Source of the DNA: Desulfurellaceae bacterium bin18 | Lineage (GTDB): Bacteria; Desulfobacterota; Binatia; Bin18 | Direction: 5' to 3' | NCBI GenBank assembly: GCA_002238415.1 | Contig: MPMI01000018.1 | Coordinates: forward strand, 39,211-103,210 | DNA length: 64,000 bases | In this document: positions 53,777 to 63,797 of the stretch, one piece after another | Layout: each line of letters starts with the position of its first letter | Position numbering within the stretch: position 1 is the first letter of the stretch | Position numbers and translations under genes: made by a program | The notes under the pieces: generated by a model | Database searches by the model: none | Seen by the model: only the letters and a program-made list of their open reading frames with translations | Told to the model about the DNA's origin: nothing

Positions 53777-56200
53777 ATGGCCCATACTCCCCCAGGTCAA
53801 CCAAAAGGCACCGCCGACCGTATTATTCAAGCCTATCTGGCAGTTCTCTGGCGACACCGTATTGCGTACCTCGTGCTATTGGCAATAGCGACGGCCATGT
53901 GGGGCTATCAGGCGCGGAAGGTCGAAATGTATAGCCAGTTTGCCGACCTCCTGCCCCAAGGCCATTCCTATATCCAAGCTTACAACCAGCATCGGACGAC
54001 CTTTGGTGGGGCCAATATTGTGACGGCGGTCCTCCAGGTAGAGGAAGGTGATATTTTCACCCAAGGAAACCTGGAAAATGTTCGTTACCTTACGGACCAG
54101 CTCGACCAGATCAACGGTGTGGACCATAACCAGGTGGCTTCGCTTTCCCACGTGAAAATCCGCAACATCAAGACCTTGCCTGGCGGCATGGTGCGTTCGT
54201 ATCCGGTGCTTCCCGTTGACATACCGGACGATCCCAATGAGCTCAGCGCGCTGAAGTTCGAGATGTTCAATAACGATATCGTTATGAACAAATACGTCTC
54301 AGAGGACGGCAAAGCCGCACTCGTTCTGGCCGGATTTAACGAAGATCGGTTGGATTACCGGGAGATTCAACGGGAAATCACGCGCATCCGGAGTGAAATA
54401 GAAGACGACAATACAAAAGTGTACGTCGCTGGCGAGCCGGCCCTCAAAGGCTGGGTGTGGTTTTTCACCGGTGAGCTGTTCATGATCTTCTCCTTCACCG
54501 GAATAATGGTCTTTCTTGCGCTGATTATCTATTTTCGGCGGGCCTACGGGGTGCTCGTCCCATTGATTGGCGCAGCCATCCAGACGGTATGGGGCTTGGG
54601 CTGGGTCGGCTGGTGGGGCTTTAACCTTGACCCGCTCATCCTGGTGATCCCGCTGCTGATCACGGCTCGCTCGGTCAGCCACGCGGTGCAGATGATTGAG
54701 CGCTATTTCGAAGAACTCGAAGTCTCAAAAGACCAGGAGAAAGCGGCCTTTACGTGTCTGAGTGACTTGTTTCTGCCGGGTGTGACGGGTGTCATCAGCG
54801 ATGCCGGTGGGATTCTGGTCCTGTCCGTTGCCACCATTCCTCTGATCGAAAAGCTGGCCTATTACGGGAGTTTCTGGGCCTTCGCCAATATTTTCTGCAT
54901 TACGCATACCATGCCCATCCTGTTATCGTATTTCCCGACCCCAAAGACAACGGAACATTTTATTCCGCGTTGGATGGAGGTCACACTGACCACGGTCGGC
55001 AATATCGCCACCGGGGCAACCAGCCGCTGGGTGATTATGGTTGTTGCCGCGGTGACCATCTTTTTTGGCGTACGGACCGCGATTACGGTGCCGATTGGGG
55101 AACAGGAAGCTGGCTCTCCGCTGCTGTGGCAGGATGCCCATTACAATGTGTCCGCACGGACGATTAACGAGCGATTTGCCGGGGCCAATCAACTGGTGAT
55201 CTATCTGGAAGGCGAGCGGGAACATATCCTCAAAGAGCCGCATGTGCTCGATACCCTTGAGGAAATGCGCCGCTATCTGTTGGAGCAGGTTGAGGCGGGG
55301 GACACGCGCGAGCTGTACACTTTGGCGCGTAATTTGAACCGCCGCTATCATTATGGCGACCCACGCTGGCAGGTCATTCCGCCTGATAGATCTATCACTG
55401 GAAATTTGATTTTCGTGTATGAAGCCTCAGCTCCTATATCGGGTGTTATTCTTGAGTACACCGATATGGTCTACAAGAATGGCCAGTTTGTCGTGTTTTA
55501 CAAAGACGTGAAAGGCGATACCGTTCGCGAGGCAATCGCCAGGGCGAAGAAATTCATGGCCGAACATCCTATTGAAGGGGTAAGTCTGCGCCTGGCCGGC
55601 GGATTTATCGGTACGACGGCTGCACTGAATGAGGAAATTGATCGATCCGAGAAGCAGGCCGCCATGCTCGTCATTATGACCGTTTACACCCTTGTCCTTT
55701 TGAGCTATGGTTCTCTGATTGCGGCAACCTTGGTGATGCTCGCGCTCGTTGCCGCGGGGGTGGCCAGTTATATGTACGTCTCCTTTATGGGCATCGGCAT
55801 TAATATCAATTCGTTGCCGGTGACCGCGGTGGGGATGGGTATTGGGGTGGACTACATCTTATATGTCGTTGACCGGATTCGACTCGAAGTCCCACGGGCC
55901 GGGGGCGACCTGATTGCAGGAATCAAAAAAACGGTATCAACAACGGGTATGGCTGTGACCTTTACCGCTACGACGATGATTGCCGGGGTGATTCCGTGGT
56001 ATTTTCTGTCGAGTTTGCGCTTCTCTGCGGAGATGGCCCTGTTATTGGCCATTCTGCTGGTGACACACTGGTTGTCGGCACTGACTATGATTCCGGCCAT
56101 GATTGCGATTGTGAAGCCGAAGTTTGTGGTTGGGCAGCCTGTGCAGGTTGAGGAAGAACAGCCAATGATGGCGGAGCCGAGCCCGCAACCAACGAGCTGA
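53777..56200 (+). CDS. MMPL/RND-superfamily transporter
   Basis: An 807-residue inner-membrane protein with about 12 helices in two halves: one near residue 30, a cluster of five at about 220-400, another near 420, and five at about 625-790. Two large periplasmic domains (about 50-215 and 440-620) separate them. The second cluster contains GMGIGVDYILYVVDRIR, the typical TM4-like region of MMPL proteins. It should export or move hydrophobic or lipid substrates driven by proton force. AAGGAGG precedes the ATG. It forms an operon with the YCF48-like, DUF1302 and DUF1329 genes. Confidence 0.93.
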   Translation: MAHTPPGQPKGTADRIIQAYLAVLWRHRIAYLVLLAIATAMWGYQARKVEMYSQFADLLPQGHSYIQAYNQHRTTFGGANIVTAVLQVEEGDIFTQGNLENVRYLTDQLDQINGVDHNQVASLSHVKIRNIKTLPGGMVRSYPVLPVDIPDDPNELSALKFEMFNNDIVMNKYVSEDGKAALVLAGFNEDRLDYREIQREITRIRSEIEDDNTKVYVAGEPALKGWVWFFTGELFMIFSFTGIMVFLALIIYFRRAYGVLVPLIGAAIQTVWGLGWVGWWGFNLDPLILVIPLLITARSVSHAVQMIERYFEELEVSKDQEKAAFTCLSDLFLPGVTGVISDAGGILVLSVATIPLIEKLAYYGSFWAFANIFCITHTMPILLSYFPTPKTTEHFIPRWMEVTLTTVGNIATGATSRWVIMVVAAVTIFFGVRTAITVPIGEQEAGSPLLWQDAHYNVSARTINERFAGANQLVIYLEGEREHILKEPHVLDTLEEMRRYLLEQVEAGDTRELYTLARNLNRRYHYGDPRWQVIPPDRSITGNLIFVYEASAPISGVILEYTDMVYKNGQFVVFYKDVKGDTVREAIARAKKFMAEHPIEGVSLRLAGGFIGTTAALNEEIDRSEKQAAMLVIMTVYTLVLLSYGSLIAATLVMLALVAAGVASYMYVSFMGIGININSLPVTAVGMGIGVDYILYVVDRIRLEVPRAGGDLIAGIKKTVSTTGMAVTFTATTMIAGVIPWYFLSSLRFSAEMALLLAILLVTHWLSALTMIPAMIAIVKPKFVVGQPVQVEEEQPMMAEPSPQPTS

Positions 56201-56295
56201 TAAAAGTTTGAGGGATTGTTGTGACAAATGGCCCCTCTGGGGGTAGTAAAGATTTTCCCTTCGTGAGGGCGAGGGGCAAGGAAGGAGACCTCGTT

Positions 56296-58440
56296 ATGAA
56301 ACGAGCAGGGAGAGGGAAGCTGGCCGGACTCTGGCTGACTATAACAGCCATTGGTCTGAGTATGGCGCTCGCTATTCCATCTGTGGATGCGGCAGGGCGC
56401 GGAGACAAAGGACTCCTGGATAGTTTCGATAGAATGGCCATCCACGGCTACGTGGACAACTTCTCCATTCTACGGAACAATACCTTCAAGACCGACTATC
56501 ACGTCGCGTCGTCCCGCTACCGGGCCAGCGTGCAGTTGGCCGGTCCCCTGTACGCAATGCAGGACTACTTTGACCGCTTCGAGTATTTCATCGAACTGCG
56601 GCCTCAGTACGAGTCGATCTACGACATAGACGACAAGTTCGGAAACGGTCGGAAAGGCGAGGGCAAGCGCTTCGTCTCTGGGCGTTCCGGTTATCCCAAA
56701 CCGGCCAATGCCGGATTCCTCCAGGCCTTTGGGCTTAATCCTGGTAACTACGCCGGATTCTGGCCAAAGGAAGGTGGGGCAGGGGGCAACGTCGAGTTCA
56801 TGCACGCTCTGGTCCCCGGCTCGAAGTACGGAGTAGCCGGTCGCGATATCGATTCGCGTAGCAGAGGCTACTACGGCCTGGACGCCAGCCAGAACGACCT
56901 GCGCTTCGGTATGACCCGCGAGACCAATATGGACCTGTACTATCCCGTCCGCGAGGCGTATTTCGACTTCTTCTGGAAGGGCCTCGGCGGTCGCAACTGG
57001 CTGCGTATCGGGAAGCAGCAGCACGTGTGGGGGAAGGCCGACTTCTTCCGCCTGCAAGACATCGTGAACCCGGTCGACTTCGGCGACCACTTCTTCATTG
57101 ATCTGTTCGACGATACGCGCGTGCCGTTGTGGTCGGCCCTGTTCGAGCATCGCTTCGGCAACATCGGCCCACTGCGCGATGTGGCCGGTGGTGTCGTGTA
57201 TGTCTTCGACCGCCACACGCCGACCGGTCTCGGTCACCCGGCCCAACCCTGGGCCACGGGCTTCGGACGGACGATAGACGGCTTCGTGTTCGGGAACGAT
57301 CTGTTTGCAACCGCCCTTTTCCCCGGCACGGCCGACGACCCGACTATGGCAACGGAAGATAGGCCCTATCTCCCGTTCAAGAACATGGCGCTGTACAAAA
57401 ACCGGGCTCCTCACTGGAATCTGAAGAACGGCGGCATAGGGATGCGCTGGGAAGCCACAGCCGGCAACCTGCGTATCCAGGTCACCGACTATTTCGCGTT
57501 TGCCGACTTGCCCGCGACCGGCTGGGACCGCCTTAACGTCTCTAATCGGCCAGAGTGTACGACAGACGGAAACGGGAACAGCATTCTGCCCGCGGACCGG
57601 AATGAAGCGCCGGGTGTCGGTATTACCGCCAAGGACGGTGGCACCGTTGTTAATAACACAGGCGGCCTTGGTCCAGTCATAGTCGGCGTCAAGCCGAATC
57701 AGATCCAGGTCAGGCAAGCAGCCCTCTTCAAAGAAGGTGGGTCGTCATACGGCACCAAGAAGAAATTCCGCCACGCCGAATATCACAACCATTGCACCTT
57801 CGGCGGCTCGCTGTCCGCCAGATACCGCAAGACCAACACGCTGGGCCTGTCGCTCGACTGGTTCGAGCCGTACACCGGCCTTGTGTTCCGCTGGGAATCG
57901 TCCTGGAGCGCTAACGTGATGCTGAACGACACGACCAAGGTCGATCTGATCGGGGACGGCAACTCCTTCAAGTGGGTGTTGGGGATTGACCGGCCGACCC
58001 TGATCCGTTGGCTCAACCCGACGCGGAGCTTCTTCCTGAGCGCCCAGGCGTACGGAACCCACTTTCCCGATGTGAGGGCCGGCCGCCGCGGCATCACCGC
58101 CGAGAACAACAACTTCATCTTCACCGTGTTCGCGCAGAATCACTTCATGCGCGACCAACTGGTCTACCTGGTCTTTGGCGCGTTCGGCACCGCGGCCCAG
58201 GACGGCACGACCGGCGGTAATATCGAGTATCTGATCACCAATAACTGGTCGGTTACGCTCGGTTTCACCGCGTTTCTGGGTGGACGGCATAAACACGATC
58301 TCGGCGCGTTCGGCGCTTTTACGGGCGACCCGAACAACCCGTATACGGAAGCCGGTTTCGGCCTGTTCCACATGCAGGCCGGTGGCTCGGAGCGGAATAA
58401 GATGAACGAATTCTGGAGCCGACTGCGCTATCGTTTCTAG
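56296..58440 (+). CDS. DUF1302-type outer-membrane beta-barrel protein
   Basis: About 714 residues from ATG 56296, preceded by AAGGAGA. The signal peptide ends near VDAAG. The mature protein is rich in alternating aromatic strands, has WLRIGKQQHVWGKADFFRLQD (split around residue 240) as in DUF1302 proteins, and ends in the C-terminal aromatic residue (LRYRF) needed for barrel insertion. It is probably a channel or receptor for the hydrophobic compound handled by the MMPL transporter and DUF1329 protein. Confidence 0.9.
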   Translation: MKRAGRGKLAGLWLTITAIGLSMALAIPSVDAAGRGDKGLLDSFDRMAIHGYVDNFSILRNNTFKTDYHVASSRYRASVQLAGPLYAMQDYFDRFEYFIELRPQYESIYDIDDKFGNGRKGEGKRFVSGRSGYPKPANAGFLQAFGLNPGNYAGFWPKEGGAGGNVEFMHALVPGSKYGVAGRDIDSRSRGYYGLDASQNDLRFGMTRETNMDLYYPVREAYFDFFWKGLGGRNWLRIGKQQHVWGKADFFRLQDIVNPVDFGDHFFIDLFDDTRVPLWSALFEHRFGNIGPLRDVAGGVVYVFDRHTPTGLGHPAQPWATGFGRTIDGFVFGNDLFATALFPGTADDPTMATEDRPYLPFKNMALYKNRAPHWNLKNGGIGMRWEATAGNLRIQVTDYFAFADLPATGWDRLNVSNRPECTTDGNGNSILPADRNEAPGVGITAKDGGTVVNNTGGLGPVIVGVKPNQIQVRQAALFKEGGSSYGTKKKFRHAEYHNHCTFGGSLSARYRKTNTLGLSLDWFEPYTGLVFRWESSWSANVMLNDTTKVDLIGDGNSFKWVLGIDRPTLIRWLNPTRSFFLSAQAYGTHFPDVRAGRRGITAENNNFIFTVFAQNHFMRDQLVYLVFGAFGTAAQDGTTGGNIEYLITNNWSVTLGFTAFLGGRHKHDLGAFGAFTGDPNNPYTEAGFGLFHMQAGGSERNKMNEFWSRLRYRF

Positions 58441-58447
58441 TAACCCT

Positions 58448-58470
58448 TCCTCCCCCCTTGCGGGGGAGGG
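58448..58470. repeat. REP-like GC-rich palindrome (copy 4)
   Basis: CCTCCCCC and GGGGGAGG pair around CTTGC, following the DUF1302 gene. It belongs to the same class of C/G-rich intergenic palindromes as at 10455 and 27523, and may serve as an RNA 3' end. Confidence 0.5.
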
Positions 58471-58592
58471 TCAGGATGGAGGGCTGCTCCCTTCGTTCTG
58501 GCTAAAATTAGAAAAATACCTGCTGAGGTATTATTGACTTCCCAAAAACGGCAACCAAAAATAGAGCGGTGAATTTTCTTAGAGGAGGATTT

Positions 58593-60035
58593 ATGAAACG
58601 ACTCACAGCGATTTCGTTTCTCGCGGCCTGTAGCCTGTTGTGGGCACAGACCAGCGTGTGGGCCCAGAGTGGTGACCCCACGCAGTATACGCATGACACC
58701 TTTGTCCAATGGTTCAGTCAATCCAAGGATGTTGAGCCGGAGTTCAAAGCCGGCGATGTCCTCACCCATGCGGACTTGCCCAAGGTGAAGCCGTTTATGT
58801 TCCCTGGCTACTTCGAGCAGTATGAGAAGTGGAACGACGGCTCACTCAGTATGGAAGTGGTAGAAACCTATCACGTGAAGGCGCACCAGACGGTTTTGGA
58901 GTGCGACGAGAAGTTCCAGAAGCAGGTTGCGCTGTCCGCTGACGGCGCGCTTGAGAACTACGTCTGTGGCTACCCGTTTGCCAACGACGACATTATGAGT
59001 GAAGGCGACGACAGCATCGCGGGCCTCAAGGTCGCCTGGAACTATGACAAGCGTTTTTACTGGCGCGGATATTTCGTGGCCAATGCGTTGACCACGTGGC
59101 TGCGCTTTGGCGGAACGCATACCGCCCCCGAGCCGACCAAGCCGCCCGACGCCTGGATTGGTGACGAGATCGATCTCGACACCGACTGGGAATATAACAC
59201 GGAAGAGATCTATGGCGGTGGCGGGACCTACGAGCGCAGCTTGGGGACCTTCTATCATAAGGCGTATCACTCCCAGATGGCCATGTTTCCGGACAACAAT
59301 TATAACTTGCCCGAAAACGATGACGCCGGAACCGTGCACTGGAAAGAGTTCACCGGTTTCTTCGAGCCGTACGACGTGCGGGGCACCGCGTTCATCATCC
59401 AGCGTTATATCGACCCCCGTCGGACCGATGATGGTTGGGCCTATGTTCCCAGTCTGCGCCGTGTTCGCCGGATTTCGGCTGAGGTGAAGTCCGACTCGCT
59501 GATGGGGACTGAGCATACGCTGGAAGACTTCTACGGCTTCTCGGGTCGTCCGCTTGAGTGGGACTGGAAGTTCTGGGGCAAGAAGAAATTCCTGACCGTT
59601 CACGCCAAAACCAAGTGGGATGATGATGGTGTGCGGTATGGTGGACCGGATGGCTGGCTCAATATGGATGTGTGGCAGATCCGCGAGCTGTTCGTGGTGG
59701 AACGTATCCCGAAAGACCCGCGTCATCCGTATAAGAGCGCCATCATGGCGATCGACCCGGAAACCTGGGAAACCTGGAACCACGTCGCTTTCGACCGGAA
59801 AGGAAAGCTGTGGAAGCTGTGGCAGTGGGGCTACCAGTGGGCTGACGACTCCAAGAAGTATACGTTCATGAACGCCAATCGTGGCGCGATTCACTGGCGG
59901 AACGTGGACACGGTCGACATCCAGAACGGTCGTGGCAACCTGTGGCGTGAATACGGCGGTGGTCTGCCCGACTTTTCGATGGATTTCATTAACGGCCTGT
60001 ACGACCTTAACCGTCTGACTGAGCTGCACCGCTAA
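58593..60035 (+). CDS. DUF1329 exported protein, copy 2
   Basis: About 480 residues from ATG 58593 (GAGGAGG upstream), with a signal peptide ending near VWAQS. It has the DUF1329 segments GFSGRPLEWDWKFWGKK and LRRVRRIS, and a YHKAYHSQMAMFPDN segment near residue 228. It is a paralogue of the protein at 40957 but contains an extra acidic insert near residue 200. Lying directly after the DUF1302 barrel, it probably carries the same hydrophobic ligand in the periplasm. Confidence 0.9.
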   Translation: MKRLTAISFLAACSLLWAQTSVWAQSGDPTQYTHDTFVQWFSQSKDVEPEFKAGDVLTHADLPKVKPFMFPGYFEQYEKWNDGSLSMEVVETYHVKAHQTVLECDEKFQKQVALSADGALENYVCGYPFANDDIMSEGDDSIAGLKVAWNYDKRFYWRGYFVANALTTWLRFGGTHTAPEPTKPPDAWIGDEIDLDTDWEYNTEEIYGGGGTYERSLGTFYHKAYHSQMAMFPDNNYNLPENDDAGTVHWKEFTGFFEPYDVRGTAFIIQRYIDPRRTDDGWAYVPSLRRVRRISAEVKSDSLMGTEHTLEDFYGFSGRPLEWDWKFWGKKKFLTVHAKTKWDDDGVRYGGPDGWLNMDVWQIRELFVVERIPKDPRHPYKSAIMAIDPETWETWNHVAFDRKGKLWKLWQWGYQWADDSKKYTFMNANRGAIHWRNVDTVDIQNGRGNLWREYGGGLPDFSMDFINGLYDLNRLTELHR

Positions 60036-60057
60036 ACAGCCTCAGAAGATATCTCCG

Positions 60058-60081
60058 GGGGGAGCAGCTAGCTGCTCCCCC
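60058..60081 (+). terminator. Perfect 12-bp hairpin after the DUF1329 gene
   Basis: GGGGGAGCAGCT (60058-60069) is followed directly by its reverse complement AGCTGCTCCCCC (60070-60081), then TTGTACGTTTC. The stem is strong but the T-run is poor; a terminator or RNA-stabilising 3' hairpin is likely. Confidence 0.65.
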
Positions 60082-60136
60082 TTGTACGTTTCGGTCTGCA
60101 ATTAAGAACGCGAATGGTGAGAGCATGTGCTTCAGT

Positions 60137-60616
60137 ATGAAAAACATCCTGACTATTGTTCTGAGTCTTGGTGTTGTGTTGATGGCTGGCGATCTCCGGG
60201 CAGAAGGAGAGCCGCAACCAACGGCACCCAAGGCTTCCGCGTATTACGGCTGGCTTGATAAATTTGAAAATCCGTCTCACCGACCGCCGACACCGACCCG
60301 GAAGGATGATGCTGATACGCTGACTGAAAAAAGTCACGCTGAACAGACTGCACAGCCTGATTTCGCGTCAGTCAAGACACCCCCCTCGATAGAGAGCGGA
60401 AGCGCTACAGTTTCCGACACTATTGTCGAGGAGGAAACCGCAGCACCGGGTGAGGGCCTGGGCTGCTATTACCATCGTGCCTACTATTCTCACTTACCCA
60501 TGTTCAAAGATGACGTGTATTCACTGCGCGGTTCCTTTGACGTAGCGGAAACTTTTCATAAGCCCTCTGAAGACGTCGTTTCTGTCCCTCCTGATCAGAT
60601 GACGCAGACGGAATAG
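60137..60616 (+). CDS. Small exported protein, partly similar to DUF1329 proteins
   Basis: About 159 residues from ATG 60137 (MKNILTIVLSLG), with a signal peptide ending near LRAEG; an upstream in-frame ATG at 60125 is possible. The middle is low-complexity and rich in Pro, Thr and Glu. Near residue 117 it has CYYHRAYYSHLPMFKDDVYSL, split across a segment resembling YHKAYHSQMAMFPDN of the neighbouring DUF1329 protein. It could be a degenerate duplicate or an accessory factor. No known family. Confidence 0.6.
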   Translation: MKNILTIVLSLGVVLMAGDLRAEGEPQPTAPKASAYYGWLDKFENPSHRPPTPTRKDDADTLTEKSHAEQTAQPDFASVKTPPSIESGSATVSDTIVEEETAAPGEGLGCYYHRAYYSHLPMFKDDVYSLRGSFDVAETFHKPSEDVVSVPPDQMTQTE

Positions 60617-60649
60617 TCTGCTGTCTCGTAGGGCTGTGAACCCGCCTTC

Positions 60650-62542
60650 ATGTCTCGGCTCTCACCTGTAGTGAATAGTCCCAGCCGAATCCTCAGCGTC
60701 GCCGTTTCCGTTGCCGTACTCTGTTTTGCGCCGTTTGCTTTTGGTACGGACGAAGCGCCGGGTACCCGCCTCAAGCAATTAGCCGAAGAGGCCGGACGTT
60801 TACACACGGCTGGAAAATTTCAGGCCGCCGTCCCCGTTGCGCGCGAGCTCCTTGAGCAGACGGAAAAGGTTGCCGGCCCCGATCATCCGCTCGTCTCTCA
60901 AAGCCTCAATAACCTCGCCCTCCTCCTTCAGCAGACTCGTCAATACACGGAAGCTCGTCAGCTCTTCGAACGGGCGCTGGGCATTGATGAGAAGGAACTG
61001 GGGAGCGATCATCCCGGCATTGTCCGCAGTCTGAGCAATCTCGCCCTGGTGCTCCAGGATCAGCAGCAGTTTGAGGCTGCCCGTCCGCTGTTCGAGCGGG
61101 CCCTGAGCATTACAGAGGCAGCCTATGGGCAGTCGCATGCCGCGGTTGCCGTGAGCGTCGGCAACCTGGCAATCCTGTACAAAGAGCAAAGGCAATACGA
61201 GAAAGCCCGTCCGCTTTTTGAACGGGCGTTGGCGATCCACCAACAGCAACTGGGTGGTGACCATCCAGCTGTCGCCCTCAGCATGATTAATCTGGGCGAG
61301 CTTTTTATGGCGACGAAGAATTATAACGGTGCGCGAACCTTGCTCCAGAGTGCGCTCTCTATCCATGAGAGCACGCACGGTGCTCGGCACCCTGTTGTAG
61401 CTGACGACCTGACTCGGTTGGGTCTGCTCTTGAAGGAAATGGGGGACTATGCCGAGGCACGGGCATTGCAGCAACGTGCGCTCGACATCCGAGAGGCTGC
61501 GCTTGGCCCGTCACATCCCGATGTGGCCGCGAGTCTCAACAATCTCGGATCGGCGTTATATCAAATAGGAGAATTTGCCACAGCACGGCCCATGTTTGAG
61601 CGGGCTGCCGAGATCTATACCACTGCCTATGGTCTGACGCATCCTGACGTCGGGACTAGCCTGAACAACCTGGCCTCTCTCTTGTACCAGGTCCGGAACT
61701 ACGCTGAGGCCGCAGCGGTCTATGAGCGCGTGATTGCGATCAACGAACAAGCGCTGGGCAAAGACCACCCGGTTGTGGCCATGAATCTGAACAATATGGC
61801 CTTGGCCCTGCGCGAGGGGGGGGATAGCGTCCGCCCGTTGCCTTTGTACGAGCGGGCGCTTCAGATTACCGAGACGGTCTACGGTAGCGTTCATCCCAAT
61901 GTTGCGGTCAGTCTGAATAACCTGGCTTCTCTGCACCATCAGAACGGCAACCTTGAGACCGCCCGGCCGCTGTTTGAACGGTCCGTACAGGTCATGAAGA
62001 CCGCGCTGGGTGAGGATCATCCGAATATTGCCACGAGCCTGAATCAGTTTGCGCTGTTCCTGAAAGATACCGGGGACCTCACTGCATCTCAGCTGTATTA
62101 CGAAGAAGCTCTGGCGGTTGAGACCAAGGCGTTGGAGCCTGGGCAGCGTGATATTGCGGTCAGTCTGAATAATCTGGCCACGACACTGAGTGGTATCGCC
62201 GACCTCCTCCAGGACACCAAGGATTATGCGACGTTCTTACCCATATACGAGCAGGCCGCTTCCGTTATGGAAGCGTCGCTTGGTGCGGATCATCCGAACG
62301 TCGCACTGAATCTCCGCACCCAGGCGACGTTCTATGCCGAGCAAGGAAAAAATGAAGCGGCCGTGTCGCTCACAGAGCGAGCGGTCCAGATCCAAGAGAA
62401 GGCCCTGCCCGCGAACAGCTCGATGACCCGCGAGACGCTTGAACACCTCGCTCGGCTGTATGAAAAGACTGGTAAGACGGACATGGCCAAACAGACTCGT
62501 GACCGTCTGAGCGCGATGCCAGTGGCTTCTCCTCAAGAGTAA
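60650..62542 (+). CDS. Exported tetratricopeptide-repeat protein (kinesin light chain-like)
   Basis: A 630-residue protein with a signal sequence (hydrophobic segment about 16-30) and about 13 tandem 42-residue TPR units of the kinesin-light-chain type, each with a core like ARPLFERAL and DHPxVAxSLNNLA. The repeats fill residues ~45-620. It is a periplasmic scaffold for protein interactions. It follows the DUF1329/small-protein genes on the same strand. One repeat (NNLATTLSGIADLLQDTKDYATF) is irregular and may mark an insertion. Confidence 0.9.
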   Translation: MSRLSPVVNSPSRILSVAVSVAVLCFAPFAFGTDEAPGTRLKQLAEEAGRLHTAGKFQAAVPVARELLEQTEKVAGPDHPLVSQSLNNLALLLQQTRQYTEARQLFERALGIDEKELGSDHPGIVRSLSNLALVLQDQQQFEAARPLFERALSITEAAYGQSHAAVAVSVGNLAILYKEQRQYEKARPLFERALAIHQQQLGGDHPAVALSMINLGELFMATKNYNGARTLLQSALSIHESTHGARHPVVADDLTRLGLLLKEMGDYAEARALQQRALDIREAALGPSHPDVAASLNNLGSALYQIGEFATARPMFERAAEIYTTAYGLTHPDVGTSLNNLASLLYQVRNYAEAAAVYERVIAINEQALGKDHPVVAMNLNNMALALREGGDSVRPLPLYERALQITETVYGSVHPNVAVSLNNLASLHHQNGNLETARPLFERSVQVMKTALGEDHPNIATSLNQFALFLKDTGDLTASQLYYEEALAVETKALEPGQRDIAVSLNNLATTLSGIADLLQDTKDYATFLPIYEQAASVMEASLGADHPNVALNLRTQATFYAEQGKNEAAVSLTERAVQIQEKALPANSSMTRETLEHLARLYEKTGKTDMAKQTRDRLSAMPVASPQE

Positions 62543-62627
62543 GACTGTTTCCAGGAAGCAGCAGCGCCTTTTCAGCAAACAGAATTCTTGATTAGGTAGG
62601 GCTGTCTCAGACAAAAAGGAGTTGTAT

Positions 62628-63791
62628 ATGCGTCGGGTTGCCCTGGTTGGGGCGGGACTGTCGCGCTTTGGGGTGCGCGCAGCCGGCTTTCGGGAATTGC
62701 TGGCCGAGGCTGGCCGGGCCTGCTTTGCTTCTGTTCCGCCCCTGACACCCAAGGATATCGAAGGGCTGGTCGTCGGTGCTGTCCTGCCTGAGCGGGCGGC
62801 CTTTCAAAGTCATATTGCTCCGCTTGCCGCGGAAACGCTGGGCATTCAACCAAGCAAGCTCTCGGCCCGGACCGAACATATGTGTGCCAGTGGCACGGCA
62901 GGGATACGCTATGCCTACGCGTTTATTGCCGCCGGTCTGGCCGATGTCGTCATGGTGCTGGGGGTCGAGAAGCTCAATCTCCCCAATATGGGTGAGGCCG
63001 TGCTGAATATGGGGGCTGGGGTGGACCGAGACTGGGAAGCCTGTTTTGGACTCACCGCCCCGCCTTCCTTTGCCCTGGCTGCTCAACTGCATATGGCTGA
63101 ATACGGCACAACAGAAGAGCAACTGGCTCAGGTGGCGGTGAAAAACCATACACATTCAAGCAATAATCCGTACGCCCATTTTCAGAACGGGGTCACCTTG
63201 GACGCCGTTGTGTGCTCGCGCATGATCGCATCTCCGCTCCGGCTGTTTATGTGTTCGCCTATCACCGATGGTGCTGCGGCCGTTATTCTGGCGAGCGAAG
63301 AGCGAGCCAGGGATATAACGGATAAGCCCGTCTTTATCCGCGGAACCGGACAGGCAGTCCACGGGTTTTCTGTCTCTAGCCTAGACCCGGATTATGCCAG
63401 TTGGCCGGCTATGAAACAGGCCGCCGGGGACGCCTATGCCATGGCCGGGATACCGGCGAGCGGGGTCGATTTTGCCGAGGTTCACGATTGTTTTGCCATC
63501 GCCGAGATTATTGCCTATGAAGAGCTTGGATTCTGTTCTAAGGGCGAAGGCGGTCCGTTCGCTGCGGAAGGACGGTCCGATTATGGCGGTGACGTGGTTG
63601 TTAATCCGCGCGGTGGACTGATGGGCTGCGGACATCCGCTTGGGGCCACGGGGGTGGCTCAGGGGGTCGAAGCCTTTTGGCAACTACGCGGGGAGGCCGG
63701 CGAGCGCCAAGTCCCGGAGGCACATATCGGACTGACGCATAATAATAGTGGAATGGGCGAGCATGTGGTTATGATTTACGGGCGGGAGTAG
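62628..63791 (+). CDS. Thiolase-family protein (SCP-x-like)
   Basis: About 387 residues from ATG 62628, with AAGGAG 6 bases upstream; an in-frame TTG at 62622 lies within that site's spacing and is less likely. The acylated Cys is in HMCASGTAG (near residue 86), the EVHDCF motif near residue 285 and CGHPLGATG near residue 334 carry the His and second Cys. So all thiolase catalytic elements are present. It is directly followed by a zinc-ribbon (DUF35-like) gene, the usual partner in acyltransferase/HMG-CoA synthase-like complexes. Confidence 0.92.
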   Translation: MRRVALVGAGLSRFGVRAAGFRELLAEAGRACFASVPPLTPKDIEGLVVGAVLPERAAFQSHIAPLAAETLGIQPSKLSARTEHMCASGTAGIRYAYAFIAAGLADVVMVLGVEKLNLPNMGEAVLNMGAGVDRDWEACFGLTAPPSFALAAQLHMAEYGTTEEQLAQVAVKNHTHSSNNPYAHFQNGVTLDAVVCSRMIASPLRLFMCSPITDGAAAVILASEERARDITDKPVFIRGTGQAVHGFSVSSLDPDYASWPAMKQAAGDAYAMAGIPASGVDFAEVHDCFAIAEIIAYEELGFCSKGEGGPFAAEGRSDYGGDVVVNPRGGLMGCGHPLGATGVAQGVEAFWQLRGEAGERQVPEAHIGLTHNNSGMGEHVVMIYGRE

Positions 63792-63797
63792 TAGCCC

